A DNA stretch of 6,075 nucleotides from Halanaerobiaceae bacterium (lineage in GTDB: Bacteria; Bacillota_F; Halanaerobiia; Halanaerobiales; CSSED10-376). Shown piece by piece: positions 4,817-6,075 of the stretch (position 1 is its first letter; each line of letters opens with the position of its first letter). Position numbers and translations under genes: made by a program. Below the pieces are notes generated by a model. The model was not told the DNA's origin, made no database searches, and saw only the letters and a program-made list of their open reading frames with translations. Location: positions 1 through 6,075 of the forward strand of contig PWOK01000278.1 in the NCBI GenBank assembly GCA_003557445.1, written 5' to 3'.

Positions 4817-6075
4817 ATGTTAGATATTAATTTAATCAGAGAAAATCCCGAGAAAGTTAAAAAGGCATTATTGAAGAGGATGGAGGAAATTGATTTTGAG
4901 GAATTACTGGAAAAGGATAAGAAGAGAAAAAACTTATTATATCAAAGTGAAAAATTAAGAAAAAAGAAGAATGAAGTTTCTAGAAAGATAGCAAAATGTA
5001 AACAGCAGGGAAGAGAAAAAGAAGCCCGGGAATTAATTAAAGAAATGGGTAATGTTGCGGAGACAATTAAAGATCTTGACAGTAGATTAAGGGATGTTGA
5101 AGAAAAAATAAAATCATTTATGGAAAAATTACCCAATATACCTGAAAATGATGTTCCTGCAGGAGGTAAAGAAAATAATCAGGTAATAAAAAAATGGGGC
5201 CAAAAACCTGATTTTTCCTTTGAAATTAAAGATCATAAGGAAATACTAGAAAAGTTGAATATGATTGATTATAAGAGAGGAGCTAAACTGGGTGGTAATG
5301 GTTTCTGGATTTATAAATGCAGGGGAGCACTGCTGGAATGGTCACTAATTAATTTTTTTGTAAATGAACATCTTAAAGATGGTTTTCAGATGTTGCTACC
5401 TCCTCATATTTTAACTGAAAAATGTGGTTTTACTGCCGGACAGTTTCCAAAATTTAAAGATGATGTTTTTCATCTGGAAGGTCAGGACAATAAAGGTTAT
5501 GGACAGTTTCTTATACCGACTGCTGAGACAGCACTTGTTAATTTGCACCGTGATGAAATACTTACAGAAGATGAACTACCAATAAAATATTTTTCTATCA
5601 CCCCCTGTTACCGTCGAGAAGCAGGCAGTTATCGAAGTAATGAAAGAGGAACTATCAGAGGACACCAATTTAATAAGGTTGAACTTTTCATGATAACCAG
5701 ACCTGAAAATTCAACAGCAGCTTTAGAAGAATTAACTAAAAAAGCAGAAAATCTGGTTCAAAAGTTAGGTCTTCATTATCAGGTAAGTAAGCTTGCTGCC
5801 GGTGATTGTAGTGCTGCTATGGCCAAAACACTGGATATTGAAGCCTGGATTCCTTCAATGAATGAATATAAGGAAGTTAGTTCAATTTCCAATGCACATG
5901 ATTATCAGGCCAGGAGAGGAGATATCAAATATAGAAGAAAAAAATCAAAAGTAACGGAGTATGTTCATACTTTAAATGCATCCGGTCTGGCAACCAGCAG
6001 ATTGTTACCTGCTATTGCTGAACAGTTTCAAAGAGAGGATGGTAGTTTTGTTATACCTGATATATTAGATAAAAA
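4817..6075 (+). CDS. serS: Seryl-tRNA synthetase (SerRS), 3' end cut by the window edge
   Basis: Class II synthetase that charges tRNA-Ser (and tRNA-Sec where present) with serine in the cytoplasm. The frame is open from ATG 4817 to the end: 419 codons, compared with about 425 typical, so only a few residues are missing. The start MLDINLIRENPEKVKKAL is typical. Residues about 28-104 form the Lys/Glu-rich antiparallel coiled-coil arm that holds the long variable arm of tRNA-Ser. Motif 1 lies around NFFVNEHLKDGFQMLLPP. The serine-binding T-A-E is 235-237. Motif 2 is CYRREAGSYRSNERG (264-278) continuing to GHQFNKVEL (282-290). Motif 3 is NASGLATSRLLPAI with R395. Several signatures differ from the common bacterial form (GHQFNKVE for VHQFDKVE, TAGQFPKF for GTGQLPKF, GLATSR for GLAVGR), suggesting a distinct SerRS lineage. 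Catalytic residues look intact. Control is by the T-box immediately upstream, whose UCC specifier supports the assignment. Confidence 0.96.
   Translation, partial: MLDINLIRENPEKVKKALLKRMEEIDFEELLEKDKKRKNLLYQSEKLRKKKNEVSRKIAKCKQQGREKEARELIKEMGNVAETIKDLDSRLRDVEEKIKSFMEKLPNIPENDVPAGGKENNQVIKKWGQKPDFSFEIKDHKEILEKLNMIDYKRGAKLGGNGFWIYKCRGALLEWSLINFFVNEHLKDGFQMLLPPHILTEKCGFTAGQFPKFKDDVFHLEGQDNKGYGQFLIPTAETALVNLHRDEILTEDELPIKYFSITPCYRREAGSYRSNERGTIRGHQFNKVELFMITRPENSTAALEELTKKAENLVQKLGLHYQVSKLAAGDCSAAMAKTLDIEAWIPSMNEYKEVSSISNAHDYQARRGDIKYRRKKSKVTEYVHTLNASGLATSRLLPAIAEQFQREDGSFVIPDILDK

Noticed and set aside
4615..4830. Forward ORF of 71 codons across the T-box leader
   Set aside because: It lies entirely within structured T-box RNA and the terminator, and no ribosome binding site precedes it.
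4942..5136. Reverse-strand ORF of 64 codons inside serS
   Set aside because: It is a shadow of the Lys/Glu-rich coiled-coil arm of SerRS.

Overview
The window looks like chromosomal DNA from a low-G+C anaerobic Firmicute of the clostridial type. The evidence is AT-rich sequence, strong AAAGGAG-type ribosome binding sites, T-box riboswitches in front of aminoacyl-tRNA synthetase genes, and protein sequences of clostridial/halanaerobial flavour. Halanaerobiales is a plausible guess but is not proven here. All genes are on the + strand.

Layout. Positions 1-135 are the 3' half of a leucine-type T-box leader ending in an intrinsic terminator. It feeds leuS (leucyl-tRNA synthetase, 170-2596). A short intergenic region (2597-2702) carries a perfect-consensus sigma-A promoter surrounded by three TAGCTA-core repeats. 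It drives a gene encoding a Phd/YefM antitoxin-like DNA-binding domain fused to a Uma2-family (PD-(D/E)XK fold) nuclease domain (2703-3416). Forty bases downstream is a corrinoid/iron-sulfur reductive-dehalogenase-like protein (3457-4488) with two ferredoxin-type 4Fe-4S motifs and no Tat signal. Next come an extended -10 promoter, a complete serine-type T-box leader with UCC specifier and terminator (about 4546-4785), and serS (seryl-tRNA synthetase, 4817 to the window edge). Only the last few serS codons are missing.

How the genes work together. The two synthetases are housekeeping genes, each switched on by its own uncharged tRNA. The T-box base that pairs with the tRNA discriminator is U for leuS and C for serS, matching A73 of tRNA-Leu and G73 of tRNA-Ser. 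The two genes between them look like an accessory insertion. No terminator is visible after leuS, so the accessory pair may be transcribed both from its own promoter and by leuS read-through.

The points most worth a second look are: (1) the serS T-box, whose Stem I above the specifier loop is reduced to a short AT-rich hairpin; (2) the Phd-Uma2 fusion, with a candidate operator array over its promoter and an isoleucine where Uma2 proteins usually have a conserved lysine; (3) the signal-less, rdhB-less RdhA-like protein; (4) the unusual signature motifs of SerRS and, less so, LeuRS.
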